Below are positions 5,110-5,201 of a DNA stretch of 5,201 nt, piece by piece. The position numbers and the translations under genes are program-made. The notes beneath the pieces are model-generated. The model saw only the letters and a list, made by a program, of their open reading frames with translations, ran no database searches and was not told where the DNA came from. Numbering within the stretch: the stretch's first letter is position 1; each line of letters opens with the position of its first letter. The stretch lies in the NCBI GenBank assembly GCA_031289865.1, contig JAITOQ010000256.1, forward strand, positions 1 to 5,201, written 5' to 3'. This DNA is from Clostridiales bacterium (GTDB taxonomy: Bacteria > Bacillota > Clostridia > Christensenellales > JAISNN01).

Positions 5110-5201
5110 ATGAAACTTGTTAGAGAAAACAATACTTCCGTATTTTTTAAAGACGCGGGAAAACCTTTCCGAATATTGCTCATCACGGACACGCATTTCG
5201 G
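5110..5201 (+). CDS. Calcineurin-like metallophosphoesterase, 5' fragment
   Basis: An open frame of 30 complete codons runs from ATG 5110 off the right edge. It begins MKLVRENNTSVFFKDAGKPF and continues into RILLITDTHFG (21-31). The hydrophobic strand followed by D-x-H (D27, H29) is the first metal-binding motif of calcineurin-like phosphoesterases, and the run KPFRILLITDTH is characteristic of that family. The remaining motifs lie outside the window. The ATG is the first possible start, because an in-frame TAG lies at 5104-5106. The nearest AGG (5105-5107) is only two bases before the ATG, so the ribosome binding site is poor. It follows the transporter gene by 46 bases with no clear terminator, so co-transcription is plausible. 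It differs from the PPP-type enzyme at 1313-2044. The substrate is unknown. Confidence 0.78.
   Translation, partial: MKLVRENNTSVFFKDAGKPFRILLITDTHF

Overview
The window looks like chromosomal DNA of a low-to-moderate GC member of the Bacillota, most likely a clostridial (gut-type) lineage. The reasons are AT-rich intergenic DNA with TTGxxx-N17-TATAAT-type promoters, a CCA-encoding tRNA-Ser, AGGAG-type ribosome binding sites, and protein families common in Clostridia. This placement is inference; no marker gene fixes the taxon.

Left part (1-650). On the minus strand a tRNA-Ser(CGA) at 326-414 has a near-consensus promoter at 444-472. It is followed by a strong terminator-like hairpin (269-319) and then the 5' end of an unrecognised protein gene (257 to beyond position 1). 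No separate promoter is visible for that gene, so it probably depends on read-through from the tRNA transcript. The AT-rich gap 415-649 holds the divergent tRNA promoter, an imperfect inverted repeat and the promoter of the rightward genes.

Central left (650-2572). Three plus-strand genes probably form one transcription unit: an HD-domain phosphohydrolase (650-1264), a PPP-type metallophosphatase (1313-2044, GTG start) and a small protein of uncharacterised type (2077-2487). The unit ends at a perfect 18-bp palindrome followed by a T-run (2526-2572). This palindrome is the second of two related 33-nt palindromic repeats; the first, decayed copy (2476-2508) supplies the last codons and stop of the small gene.

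Central right (2653-3405). An AlkD-like DNA alkylation repair protein has a TATAAT box only 7 nt before its ATG and no ribosome binding site, which predicts a leaderless mRNA. Its last ten codons lie in a dispersed-repeat-like element (3373-3538) bounded by inverted arrays of the heptamer AATGCAR.

Right part (3576-5201). A GPH-family (MelB-like) sugar:cation symporter is followed 46 nt later by the start of a calcineurin-like phosphoesterase gene that runs off the window.

The genes are mostly ordinary hydrolase, repair and transport genes. I see no convincing new multi-gene system. The most notable points are the two intergenic repeat families that have shaped gene ends, the predicted leaderless repair gene, and the tRNA-to-mRNA read-through arrangement.
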